Below, piece after piece: positions 35,066 through 47,604 of a stretch of 64,000 nt of DNA. A program made the translations under genes and the position numbers. The stretch's first letter is position 1; each line of letters opens with the position of its first letter. The stretch is from NCBI GenBank assembly GCA_904063045.1, contig CAJFCJ010000015.1, positions 558,001 through 622,000 of the forward strand, read 5' to 3'. The stretch is from Dimorphilus gyrociliatus (Eukaryota; Annelida; Polychaeta; Dinophilidae). A model generated the notes under the pieces. The model saw only the letters and a list, made by a program, of their open reading frames with translations, searched no databases and had not been told where the DNA came from.

Positions 35066-36457
35066 GGTAAAAATTTAGTTACCTGTAACAATACGTTGTT
35101 TTGTCACTGTATCATTTATTTTCATAGTACTAATAAATATTATTTGTCATATAGAACTTTTATCTATATAATAAAAATATAACTAAAAGTTCAAAAGACA
35201 GAGTAGGAAGAAGATATAACTCGAAAGATAGAGAGGGAGAGAGAAAGTAAAAGAATGGATGGGAATGGATGAAGGGGAAAAAAAAACAGTCAAAGTTAGC
35301 GTAGGGATAAGATAGAAGTAGTTAAAAAAAGGAAAGGAAAGAGAAAGGTTAAGGGAAGAGGAAGTCTTTTAATTAAAAGAATAAAATATTACCTACGTTT
35401 TAGTTTCTTATTCGAATATTTTCTTAATGAAAAAAGAAAGAGACTATAAAAATAAATAAAATAACTATTCTTCTACTCCTTCCGAATACTTCTATGAATA
35501 ATAAATAAAACGGAAAGTATACGGGATCTTTTAACCGTAATATACTAATAAGGGCAACTAGAACACAAGCCCCTTACAGACAGTTTTTTCTATTAACGTC
35601 TTATTAGATATTATAGTATTTCGTATTAGACGCTTTAAAAAGTCTAGAGTATATTGTAAATGATTGATAATTCTTCGTCATATTACCCTTAGCCTTTCAT
35701 TAAGTAGAATTAGATGGAGAAAATATTAACTTTCTTATTATTATTATTATCTGTGATAAATACTAATTTATGCAATTTTTTTGACTGAGCCTAAAGGGAG
35801 AAGCGCATGCTGTTTATTTATTCAATGATCACATGTTCATTGGAAGATAAAATAATACAGAAAAAAAGGGTCGAAATTAAATTACGAAGTAGATTACAGG
35901 ATTAATAATAGACTTTTGAACGAGTTATAAATTTAAAAAAGAGATTTATTACCTTTGTTTTTCATTTAAAAAAATGTATAAGATAAATACTTTATATTTC
36001 CCATTTTTAATAGGGCGAAAATAAGGAGATATGAATTAAGCGATTTCGGGAAAATATGTATTCGAAAATGAGGACACTATTACGAAAGATGACGCAATAT
36101 TCAATGTATTGCTAATCTTCACAACCTTTTTGTTTATCCTTCCCTCACTCCCACCTTTTATTCACTCTATTTAAAAGTTCAATAAAATTCAACCAAAATA
36201 AAAATTCAATATAACCACTGATTGCTTTCTAGAGCCATCTTTTGGCTATTACTTTAATATAATTTTCTATAATCTATTCAAGTATGTATCTAGAAAAAAA
36301 ATCTTATCCTCTAAAGATAAGATTGCCCTTAATTTGACATTTCATAATCTAAAAGACATTCGTAAAGACGGCAAGAATTTTTTGCGGAGGTGATTTTTCG
36401 GCTCATTTCAATATATTGCCTAATTAGATAATTAATTATAGACAATAGAAGATAAAA
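35066..36457. other. Intergenic, neuropeptide-like gene to universal stress protein
   Basis: This 1.4-kb AT-rich stretch has purine-rich patches at 35220-35370. I see no coding potential, RNA gene or repeat family. Confidence 0.5.
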
Positions 36458-37106
36458 ATGGCAGAAAGCTCGGAACAAACTACCGTTATCATTGCGATTG
36501 ATAAGAGTAAAATTGCCGAAAAGATGTTCGACTGTAAGTTGTCTAGCATTCTACTATTTAATTGTTATACTATATTATCGCTTCTATGCTATTTAAACAT
36601 GGAATATCATATCAATTAAAGAATGTAAATAGTCCTATTTAATGTTAATGGATTTGTTTAGGGTATGTTGATCGACTTCATAAGGCCAAGTCAGACATTT
36701 ATCTTGTCTATTGTGTTGAAGGAGCTTCCTTGGCAACTTCCGGTGAATTATAAACAAAATTAAACAAATATGTTTCAAAGTAAATAGTGTTTAAACTTGT
36801 ACAACAGAGGGAATGCGTCTATCCGAAGGGGAATGGCAAAAAATGTATAGAAAAGAGATGGAAGAGAAAAAGTTTATCGAGGAAAAGTATGAAAAGATAG
36901 CAAAGGAGAAAAACATAGCAATAAAATTTGATATTCGCTATGGAAAACCAGGGGAAGCTATCGTATCGGCCGCCAAGGACTTAAGAGCATCTTTCGTAAT
37001 GATGGGAACTAGAGGAATGGGTACGATAAGACGTACTATCCTAGGTTCTGTTTCTGATTATGTTGTTCATCATTGTCACTGTCCAGTTATAGTACATAGA
37101 GTATAG
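36458..37106 (+). CDS. Universal stress protein (UspA family)
   Basis: There are three exons: 36458-36533, 36662-36742 and 36808-37106, giving 151 residues with consistent phases. The fold starts with the beta strand TTVIIAIDKS, continues through YVDRLHKAKSDIYLVYCVE and a charged helix, and ends with the nucleotide-binding loop GTRGMGTIRRTILGSVS, which fits the G-2x-G-9x-G-[S/T] ATP-binding consensus, then VVHHCHCPVIVHRV. Members are small cytosolic adenine-nucleotide-binding proteins linked to stress tolerance. In animals they are patchily kept (cnidarians, molluscs, annelids, flatworms). The short first two exons and good splice sites argue against bacterial contamination. The precise physiological role is unknown. 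Confidence 0.92.
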
Positions 37107-37528
37107 ATTAACGTTTGAATAAAGGAACGAAAGTATAGAATGGATTATAAAACAGTATATATTGCATATATATATATATATGTATTTAGTTAATCCCTTC
37201 AGAATTAACATACAATTTACATAACACATTCTTGAATTAAGATATAATTTTGTTTATAATATTCATCATAAAAATATAAGCCTTTAAGCTTTTGGAAGAA
37301 AATCTCCAAGCACCAAATACCGTTTTATGACGATGGAGTTAGGTTTCATTAACAATACTTATATACCCTTCTCCTCAAAAATCCTACAATAATTATACAT
37401 TAGGACAAATGAATACTAGGTGATCGGTGATCTTTAAACAGCAGAGATCATAAGGAAAACCGAAAAATGGACGTAAAAATATAAAGTTTGTGTTTTTATC
37501 TTCCTCTTTCCCCTCTTCTGATATCTTG
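37107..37528. other. Convergent 3' flanks, universal stress protein and bZIP gene
   Basis: AT-rich, no coding signal. It holds both 3' UTRs. Confidence 0.45.
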
Positions 37529-38317
37529 TCATTTTTGGAAGCAAATATGATTTTCATATGCTGCCCTTAATTGAGCTAAGGAGGCTTTTAGATCTCTGTT
37601 TTCTTTGGCCAATTTTTCATTTTTGATCAGCTCATTTTTCAGTTGCTGAATAAAAGAAGAGAAATTAGCTTAACAGTTTTATCGTAAAGTTTTATAAAAG
37701 TATAAATATAAGTTACTTACTTCTTCAATTTGTTTAGTTTCATCCTTTTTCTTGTTACGAAACTTTTTCGCCGCTTTTCTATTTGAAGCCTTTCTTCTCT
37801 CAAGTCTCTCTTGTTCAGACAACTTCCTCGTTCCTGTTTGAGGTGTATCAATAATGCTCTGTTCCTTTTTATTCTGTTGTGGCTGTTCTATTCTTTGAAG
37901 GTTATATTCTGGTGTTTCTTCCATTTCTAGCTTTTCTTGTTTCAACTGAAGCAGAGTGTTATTCCGTTCTTTCGGAGGAAGTTGATCACTATCCCAAGTT
38001 TCGTATTGAATTTGATCAAGGTTATTTGGAGTTCGTTGTTCATCTTGTGGAAGTGGTGTAAAAGTATTCGAGTTAGGATCGTTGATATAGTTCATAATAA
38101 AATCCAAATCAGCATTGAATATGACATTATCATCATTTAAATTTTCCGGATAGCTCGTGCTCATGTTCTCGCTGTCTCTTATTCCAGTAGTTGTCTGGAG
38201 AGGACTTAATACACCTTCGAGAAAATCAGTGTCAGAACAATTGTTTTTATTCTCTAATTGCCCATTAGGGCAGTGGGAAAATAATGTTGTGTCCATGTTA
38301 ATATGGACACACCTCAT
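37529..38317 (-). CDS. bZIP transcription factor, ATF4-like
   Basis: Two coding exons are seen: from ATG 38317 (or 38296) to 37721, and 37645-37529, giving 237 or 230 residues. The N-terminal two thirds are acidic and Asp/Asn/Pro-rich, as in activation domains. The basic region ERRKASNRKAAKKFRNKKKD has the NxxAAxx[Y/F]R contact pattern closest to ATF4/ATF5. The zipper runs through the intron: TKQIEE, then QLKNELIKNEKL, ENRDLKASLAQLR with leucines at heptad spacing, ending CFQK. An acceptor at 38350 shows the 5' leader has at least one upstream exon, so the open frame above it (hydrophobic, MMFLFLIL) is intron. It likely binds CRE/C-EBP-ATF sites as a dimer. The exact bZIP subfamily is uncertain. 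Confidence 0.8.
38288..38311 (-). promoter_or_regulatory. Start-codon hairpin in the bZIP mRNA
   Basis: A perfect nine-base inverted repeat (TGTGTCCAT / ATGGACACA) with a six-base loop lies between the two candidate start codons. The second AUG (38296) is the first codon of the 3' arm. This could hide that start codon. Confidence 0.45.
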
Positions 38318-38349
38318 TGTATGATGACTTCGATCAATATTTAGCGAAT

Positions 38350-39323
38350 CTGTACAGGAAAAAATAATGATAGTGATAATAAGTAAAATGAGAAATAGGA
38401 ACATCACATTTATATATTGTAATTTGACAATAAAAAGTAGACTGATAGCAGATTAGAGATAAGAGAAGAATAACCATATAAATAACGGGTTATGTTTTTC
38501 ATTTTAACGATAATAAGAATAATATAACATATTATATTCTTATATATATATTTATATATAATAGAATATAGTATAAAATTAATATTTTATCTATTAATTA
38601 GAAAGTTAAGTAGACTTTAAAAAACAAAAAAACTTTGATTTTGCAGAAAGATAGATACTATATTATAAAATAACCACGTGTCTATTTACGGTATTTTTAG
38701 GAAACCGGCTTTCACAATAAAACGCAATAATCGAAGAGATAGTTGCTGTAAAAATATATACATGTACTAATGTAATAATAAAATACCTTATTAATACAAA
38801 AATATGTAGAACAATATATTACGATTTCTCGATATAAGCAAACTGTAAGAGTTCTGTTAGCTGGTTAAATTTTTCTAGCTAGTCTAATCGCTACGAGCTA
38901 TTGCCGTAAAATGAAACGGAAATGTGTAGTAGAAATTTTCGTTATGAATAGATGAATATTCATTTGACATATGGTTTTATTAGAAGGCCAATATATAGGC
39001 AAGTTTAAGCGTGCCCGTTAAGGAATGTACAAGAATAAGTCATAAGAGTTCTTTAAAAAATTAACCTAATCAATTAAATGTAAAAGATTGAATAAATAAA
39101 TAAGAAACTGTTGTTGATATAATATGATATATATATAATATATATAACACTTTACAATCTCTTATGTCCTATCTTAATGTATATGTATAAAAGTATAAAG
39201 CGTGTCTTCATATACATTTATAATTATAACTAAGAAAAATTTGGAAGCGTTCCAAACAGGCTTTAAAGTTTATCTATAGTTTTCATTCTAATTACCGATT
39301 CGTATCTGTCAATTTTTTTTACT

Positions 39324-39359
<36 letters not shown>

Positions 39360-42300
39360 TGTATATAATTTTTTTTTACATACCAGGTTAGCTTTTATTC
39401 AAGCATTTAGGCCTATGTCTATTTAGCAATAAAGCAGTTAATATCTGTTTGATTGTACTTCCCTTCTTTGTTTTATTTTCTTAATCTGTTCCTTACGTCT
39501 AAGTTACCTGGTTATTTTTTTAATACGATTATTGCACAAATTAGAAATGAACTATTTTAAGAAATAGGTATACATGAGTTTGAAGAAAAAAAACTGATAT
39601 TGATTTCTGTTTCGTTTATATATATATATAAATAGCTTTTAAGTATGATTAATTATCTCTCTATTTCAGGCATTTTTTAAGAGGGAAACCCTTTTTTTTA
39701 TGCATTTTAAGAGAATTAATGAATCATTCAATCCATTTGAGTATTTCTTTCTTGAAAAATATCATGTAAAATTCAGAATATATATATATTAGTATATATA
39801 CTAAATTTAAAAAGATAAGAAAAAGAACAGTCCCAGTTCTGAAAGCTTGAGTCATTACTTTTTTTTTTATCATTGCCACACCTATTCAAAAATACCTTAC
39901 TTTTAGTTTGTCACGATTTAATGCATTATAGTAAATCTGTTTGTACTTTTTTTGATAATTAATAAACAAGTTACTTTTATTTGTTTGTACTAGATTTTTA
40001 AATGATAAAAGATTTGCGTTACTATTCCGACAAACTGTTTGTTTAATAGTTGTTTACCGATCTATTAAAAATTAACTACAACGTAAGAATTGTTGAGGTC
40101 AAGGTTATTCTCATTTTAATATGCGCAATTAATAAGCATCGTGAAAGTAGCTTGTTTGAAGAAATATGTACAAGATATAATTTCGGCACGCGTCTCCTTA
40201 GGCTTAACTAATCTATATAATACAATCACTCAATACGCTTTCTTAGCCATTTAGCATTGAAATTTTCTCTACACACCCTTAACTTTTTGTTCGTATGGAA
40301 ATGAATAACAATATAACAAGATAGAGTACCTTTTGATACAGTTGCTCCTATCAAGTCTTGAAGGAATTCTTCTGATATTCTCTTCAAAGTGTTTTCTTCC
40401 AGAATCACTTAACGCCTATAAGTTTATCTTCCTTTAGCAAACTTGAATAACTCTTTTATTATCTTTTTTGTCCGACCCGTTAAACAAATGCAGAGCTAAA
40501 TAAGAAAAATATTCATATTTCAATATATTTGTAAACTCTTTGTAATCGTCACAAGAATACGTTTTCAAGCTCATTTGCATATCGCAATATAAAATTAAAT
40601 GCCTGGATTAGTATCGCTGATGTAATATAAACATTGTTTTTCTTAATATTTTTTAATAAATGTAAATATTATTATCATAAAATATATAAAAACCTTATAT
40701 TTACTTATAGTATTTAATTAGTAATTAATTAATTTAATTATAATATTTTTTTTTAATTCTATCAATATTCATATTAAATATTAAATATATTCAATCAATA
40801 CTTTCTAACTAATTGCGTAATATCTATATAATTATTTTGAAATAGATCAATATTTACGTTGTATATTAATATTTTATTTATTCTTTTAGTTTTGTTTAAA
40901 AAAAAAAAAACAAATGTTTCTACTTTCAATTAAAACTTTATCCTATTCTATTTTTATTATAGAACGTTACTGTTGCAACATTACGAAGAGAAATTGTTAT
41001 TATTTTCTAGAATGTTCTACCTTTCCCGCCTATTGGTATATTGCTTCCTATGATTCATTTAGATTGGAAATTCCAGTAAAAAGTTTCGTTAATAATGAAT
41101 TTAATACTTTCAATAGTATAGATAAATATGGTTGATTTTTTAAAGTAAATATACATATATTTACATATACACATATATATATATACTGTATAAATATATA
41201 AACACACATATACATATATATTTAATATTTAGTAAGTTTATTAACATTTAAGAATAATTAAAATACAATATTTACTATTACCTTTGAAATTTAAAGGGAA
41301 AAAAGTCATAAAAAAGTTACAATAACACATACGTATACACATTTAGTTTGAAGACGCCATTTTTTATTTTCACTAGGCCAATTTTTTTTTGTTTTCCTGA
41401 TTTCTTTAAAAAGAGAGAATATATGGAATTTATGTATATTAATTAATAAAAATATAGCTGTAACAATCATCTTTTTAATTAAAAAATCTATTTTTAATAG
41501 TAAAAAAAATGATTTAACGTAAAAAAATTACGAAAACTACTAATTAATTAATTATCTATTAGAAATTTCAATGAAGGTCAAAATATTGTTTAAGTGAGAA
41601 GAAACAATTGTAAGAAAGTTGAATTTTTCTTTAGTTTCTCTTTCATTTTAATGTTTATGATAGTGTATTAATTATTTTTAATTCTTTTAATAAATATGAG
41701 AATTTGTGAAATTTTTAATGAATATTGCATTTATTCTTTTGTATTGCATCAGAAATGGTTATTTGAAGTGTGACATTACTTTCGTCCCTCAAATTTATAG
41801 ACTAGTTTTTTATTGCAAAGTTTATGTACTGTGTTTATTTCTTCAAAATCAGATAAAAAACAAGTCTTTAGCTTAGTGCATGATCTGTTTATTCTGTCAA
41901 GTGAAGATAGATAAAGAAAATAGAGCAGAGAGATAGGAAGATCAAGATGATAGAGAATGAAGCAAATGATGAATTTTTAAGTAGTTTCTCAGAAATAATA
42001 TGCTATCATAAAAAGTTATGTGCTAATTATAGAATACTTTCTTGAATTACCCTTGAATAGATTATCAATATTTCAGAAAGTCATATTTATGGCAAGGACA
42101 CGTCACACAAACAGTTAACCCCGAATCTAGTTCAAAAATAAAATTTCTAATATCATGTTACAATGAATATTCATAAGCAAGAATATATAGAATATATATA
42201 TATTAATATATTTGTCTTCTTACTATAAAGCATATATTGGAGCGCAGTTGAAATATTAAATCGTAATCTATATATAGATCTAGCATAATAGCACACATAC

Positions 42301-43942
42301 GTTGTTTTCCCTGTTAATTAGTCATTTATTTACATAAAATATGTTACCAACATACGTAGAAATGCGTTGCATATATAAAAATTTATCAGAAATTGAACTT
42401 TTCTTTTTGTTATTGGAGAGAGAGAGGGGTCAAGGGTACGCTTCCCTATCCTTTTCACGGAAATCAACGCGTTGTTGTTTTTTACTTTATATATCATTTT
42501 TCTTTGTATCTTTATACTGTATATATATATTTAAACAATTTACACTTATTCCCCCCCTTTTTTTAGGGGATTGTTGTTATATGTTATAAAGTTAATTCTT
42601 GGCTTTCATTAACAGATTAACTCCTAGCTATTCAAAGAATTTATATTATATTGTCTTTATAAGATATATATACAGTATGTTTATATTTACTATCTACTAT
42701 AAAAACACTTATATTGTATAATTAAAAGTAAATTCCCTTTATTCTTATAGATATTTTAAATGATGTTAATCATAAATAAAGCATAGCGTAATTAATGATT
42801 ATCTTTAAAGAATCGAAATATGAAGGCTTCTGTTATTAAATAGGACAATAATAATCTCTAGAACAAAAGTCTTTGTTAGTATGATTAAGCTAATTAAACT
42901 GAATGATAAACACTTATATAAATGTAGACTATAAGTTTCTTTTTATGAATTTTAAGTATCAAACAAAAAATCTAAGTAACTTTATTATACTAACAAGTTT
43001 TAGAATACGTGTGGAATTGAATGAAGGAGTGTAAAAATTGGAACAAAAGGAACATTAATGTCATACGACGAATAAAGAAAAATAAACCACTCCTACCAAA
43101 ATAATTCGATATCTCCTTCTTTCGCTCTCCGTTCCGTTCGCTCTATTTCACTTTCCGTGCTAACAGGTGTTTCATTGTTTTCCTACTCGGTGATCGATTT
43201 TTAAAGATTTTTTTTATGTATGTAAATAAATGCGTAAAAATAAATGCTACATTTTTATATACTGTATATAATATGTGAATATATGGTGTATGAATTTTCT
43301 TTCCCCTCTTAATGGTCTACGCAAAATCACGAAAACACATAATTACTAACTAAAGAAAAGTCGTAAACTGACTTTATTTTACAATATATCTAAATATTTA
43401 TATCCATTAAATCTTATTTAATTAATATTAGATGTTATAATATAACTGATTGACGCGGTAATTATATAGATTATTAATATCAACAGTTATTTAGTATCAA
43501 TTGGTCGCAATCGATTATATCTTATCAATTTCATTGAAATATATATGGAGATATAGGATTTGTATATACGTATATCATATTAATACTAATATGTAAAGTC
43601 AAAGCAAAGCAACACTATAATAAATTATACGTAAAAACTTTTGCACAAAAAGCGTCATAGTAATCCGTGCAACTCAGAATTTCCTTTTATTATTCATCCT
43701 ATGCTATATTTCCTTTATTGTGAATAGTCACCAGTAAAACATGAATATACCTTAGCATGAAAAAGAGAAAAGAGAATACTAGTATTTGTTGTATTCTTAT
43801 GTAAATAAAAGATATAATTTGGTCACTTTTAGCACGTATGGCAAATTAAGTATATTAACCTTTTTATAAAACATATATCTTTACGATTTTGTTTTTGTCC
43901 CTTATAAAGAGGATTTAATTGGAAAATCAATGTAGTCTCTCT
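38350..43942. other. 5.6-kb AT-rich gene-poor stretch
   Basis: It contains the upstream region of the bZIP gene and the 3' flank of the hexosaminidase gene. Features are an (AT)n at 39329-39358, five ATAC-W-GTAT copies (39356, 41183, 42514, 42670, 43259), many TAATTA cores and one exon-like block at 40330-40415 on the minus strand. No complete gene is recognised. Confidence 0.5.
39329..39358. repeat. (TA)n microsatellite
   Basis: About 15 TA units ending in ATACTGTAT at 39356-39364. Confidence 0.95.
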
Positions 43943-46789
43943 TTATCTTGATAGAATGAATGAGGAAAAGAAATTAGTAATAATTAACGTAATCAATATG
44001 GCATTGTAATAATTGGAAATTGCTACAGATTGTTGTGGCGGTTGTTCCTTGCTTTCGTACTCCCATTCTTCTCCATTACAATGACCGTTCAATATAGGTT
44101 GGGCAGGTATTCCACGTCTAAGAGATTAACCATACATTAATCGACGTACACATGTTATGTAAAGTGCACATATGCTTAGTTCTTTCTTATTATTAAAGTT
44201 CTATTAAGCGGAATTAATTTAATTGTGTCGATGTAGAAACATTAATAATTAATAAATATTATTTATAGTGCAAAATCTTTAGGTATATACCTTATCATTC
44301 TGCAACGATGCTCGTCTAATCTAAATTTAGCATCTTCAATATTATCAGCATTTTTAGCACTCCAAAGACGTTCTGCTATTGCCGATGCTCTTGGCCTATA
44401 GTATATATAAACTGTATATTAATATGTTTTGTGTGAAATCTAAACTTTTAAGATAAAATGAATGGGACATAAATTAATAAACAGTATTGAAATTAATATA
44501 AAATAATATAACGTATCACCATATTCTTGAGTGTATATTGGTACCATCAACATACTCTGCCCACATACATGCTTCTCCTCCTTTTACCAGTTTCTTTTCG
44601 TTTTCATTAGCTAAAGACAAATATATATGATCGAAATGATTCACTCAAGTTTTTTATATTCACTACTTGTTGATATTTTAGATTGATTGTTTGTTTGGTT
44701 GTTTGAGCTATTATAACGTTTATACAAATATATATATATTTACATGTAAAATCTGTTGGCTCAATTTCATAGTAGTTCCTCCAATCCTGTCCATAGCTTA
44801 TCATATTTAAATACCATGGAGAAGAGAGAATAAAATTGTAACCCAATTTAGCAACTTCTTGAGCGTATTCTTCCCAATTTTTAACTGAAGGATTATTAAC
44901 ATCGTTCTTCTTATCTTTCCATACTTGTATAATCGTCTCTTTATTAAACTGGAAATTATTATTTTTTTAATAATTTAATAGATTTATATAAAATAAGCGT
45001 TTTATATCATTTTTTTTTATTATCATTAATTTTTTAATGTCTAAGAGATTCTACTTACTGTTACGTTATTCTCAAGGGGATCTTGCCATACTATTGACTT
45101 TAGGCCTATTTTGTCAACTATTTTAATTAGTCTCTCTGAATAATACTGTTCTATTTGATTGTACGTCGACATGTTTCTTTTTGACATCCAATCTGAGACG
45201 TTTGGACTCGATTGCCTGTGAATAATGGGAAAGAGGGCACAAAGTAAGCAGACGAGACACTTCTGATATATAACAATAACCAGCATGCGTAATAAGCTTC
45301 GTCCATTCCTAAATGAACGTACTCATCCGGAAAATCGTCTCTTATTTCCATATAAAGATCTCTCATAAAATCAAATGTACTTTCCAAGGTTGGGTTTATT
45401 ATTTCTCGAGGCCCATGATGGGGATAATTTGGCGTATCAGGACGACCTTGGCCCCAGCAAGGGGTCAATAGCTCTGGGAAAGACTTACCCCAAGAAAAAG
45501 TATGACCGGGTGTATCAAATTCGGGAATTACTCGAATTCCTCTTAATCTAGCTTCCCTCTTTATCCTTTCAATATCATCCCTAGTATAAACAAGTTTCGG
45601 GTGATAAGCGCCCTTTTCAGCCATTTCCGGAAACTTTCTCAGTGTATAGGGAAAGGATTGATCGTCAACTACATGCCAATGGAACACATTGAACTTGTTA
45701 TATGACATAGCATCCTTAAAAGGAAAAGAATACTTAGATACTTTGGTTATAAAAATTTATCACAATTCATAATCCATTAAAAATTTAATATCAATATACT
45801 TACGAGAATTTTAGTAATGGTTTTCATAGGCATAAAATGTCGAGCAGTATCAAGCATTACGCCCCTATGGGCATATCTAGGGTAATCTTCAATATTCGTT
45901 ACATTGATCAGGTTCTGCATGCAGAAAGGGGAGTGGGAGGTTAAGAAGAAAAAGGACGTAATAAATAATTATAGTATGTTATTTATATAAAAATTAGACG
46001 CTTACCCCAGCGTCTTTGTTGCGCTTATAGACTAGTTGGCTGAAAGTTTCTAAACCTAGATAGACAAATTAAGAGGGTAGAATTGAAATGATGTATACTT
46101 AAGGAAACTCAAATAATTAGAATTTGATGATATAACCTCTCAACATTCCCCAAATCGTTACCGAACGGATGACACTCTCATCTTCAACGATATGTATGGA
46201 ATCTTAAGAGAGAGAGAGAGAGAGAGAGAATTGTTGATTTACTTATAAACTTTATTTTATTTAGAATTGATAATTTCTTGGCTTACAAGCTTCGTTAGAT
46301 TGTATATTGGGATAAGAATTTTGGCAAGTTCTATTTTCGATTTGTAATCGAACTGTTCCCAACCTTTTTATCCCATCAACTGGTTTTCCGCCTTCTAGTT
46401 GCCTATTTATTAGATTAGCGTATCTCTTCTTTGCCTCGTCGATGACATCACACGAAAACGTGCTTGTGAACGTTATTGGGAGAGAAAAGGTTAGGAGCGA
46501 CGTTGAATTCATCCACTTTTGAGGCAGAGGCCAAGGGGAACCCGGCGGCGAAGGATTACCCTATAATAAAAAAAAACACACACACAAACCCATATAATCA
46601 AAATTCTATTTTTTTTCATTTATAACGTCATCTAATTTTCTTTGTACTTTTTGATTAAATTTGTTTATATTATATAATAACTTTTAAGGGTAATCTTGTA
46701 GCGATCCATGTTATATAAGTTTCCGTTGGATTAATAGCTATCCAATGGAGGATTAACGTTAATATCCAATATATGTTATGCCTTTCCAT
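43943..46789 (-). CDS. HEX: Beta-N-acetylhexosaminidase, GH20 family (HEXA/HEXB type)
   Basis: Eleven exons: 46789-46682, 46560-46287, 46202-46137, 46055-46006, 45914-45804, 45714-45281, 45215-45059, 44948-44744, 44610-44520, 44395-44291 and 44117-43943; 591 residues with all phases matching. There is a signal peptide ([12 protein letters not shown]), then [20 protein letters not shown], the substrate-arginine segment [39 protein letters not shown], the catalytic Asp-Glu in [25 protein letters not shown] and [12 protein letters not shown]. It removes terminal GlcNAc/GalNAc from glycans and glycolipids, in lysosome or extracellularly. Odd points: methionine replaces the second glycine of the usual HxGGDE, and the C-terminus carries a hydrophobic tail ([17 protein letters not shown]) not found in lysosomal forms, suggesting membrane or GPI anchoring. 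Confidence 0.93.
46207..46229. repeat. (AG)n microsatellite forming an intron polypyrimidine tract
   Basis: On the coding (minus) strand this is (CT)11 immediately followed by TTAAG, the acceptor of hexosaminidase exon 3 at 46203. Confidence 0.85.
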
Positions 46790-47329
46790 CTATCTGTATT
46801 TAACGGCTCAAAAGTCTATAACAGTATATGTTAAGTATACGTCAAACAATTTAACAAAAATGTCTAATCATTATTTATTAACGTCGATAAATCTATGCTA
46901 AAGGATTTTTTAGATAAATATCGATAATAGTATAAATTTGTTTTATCGTCAAATTGACTGAACAAAATGCGACAGATGGCGTACCGTAAAAGAAGATGTC
47001 GCGAACGTCAGTAGCTCTTTTGTTGTGTAAATAGAACGGCGTCTGGAGATCTATTGAGGCGTGTAAAATAGCAAATTGCTACACAATTTACGCCCCGTTC
47101 TCCTCTTCATCATTCCCTAAACAATCTGCTGTCAAGCGTCTTTATTCTTTCATATTAACTATACGAGCTAGTCATATCTATTATAGATATAGCTTTTACT
47201 TATTCGTTATCACACTCTTCTTCCTTTCCATATTCGTTTTCTTTTCCTTTTTCTTTTATAACAGAATCAATTTGTTTTCCTTCTCATTTTGGGAAAATTT
47301 TTCTGCTAATTTTCACATACCGTTAAAGA

Positions 47330-47604
47330 GTCAAAGGTCAAAGTTGGACCAATCATCTCGGTCCTATTCGCGAACGTCATCGTTGGAATTGCATATATGG
47401 CGTGATATCACGCAAATTACTCGATCTCTTTGATGACGTCACGCTTCGAGTGTAATTCGCATTATTTTTGTATTATTATTGTTTATTCACTGGGCGCGTG
47501 TCTTTCTTTATAATTGTCCTTTTCCGCTCATTATACTCAGTGTGTGTGCCATTTTTCCCCTTTGCCGAGCTTATAGTTAATTTATTACAATTTGACAGCT
47601 GCCG
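47330..47604. promoter_or_regulatory. Putative promoter/enhancer island with CRE
   Basis: A palindromic CRE TGACGTCA lies at 47434-47441. Upstream are TCAAAGGTCAAAG (overlapping TCF and nuclear-receptor half-sites) and CCAAT. Downstream TTGACAGCTG combines a Meis-type TGACAG with an E-box at 47592-47601. It lies about 0.6 kb upstream of the hexosaminidase start. Confidence 0.4.

Noticed and set aside
38318-38407. Hydrophobic N-terminal extension of the bZIP frame (looks like a signal anchor, as in ER-bound bZIPs)
   Set aside because: A strong acceptor (TTTCCTGTACAG) cuts the frame at 38350, so these codons are intron; the protein is probably not membrane-bound.
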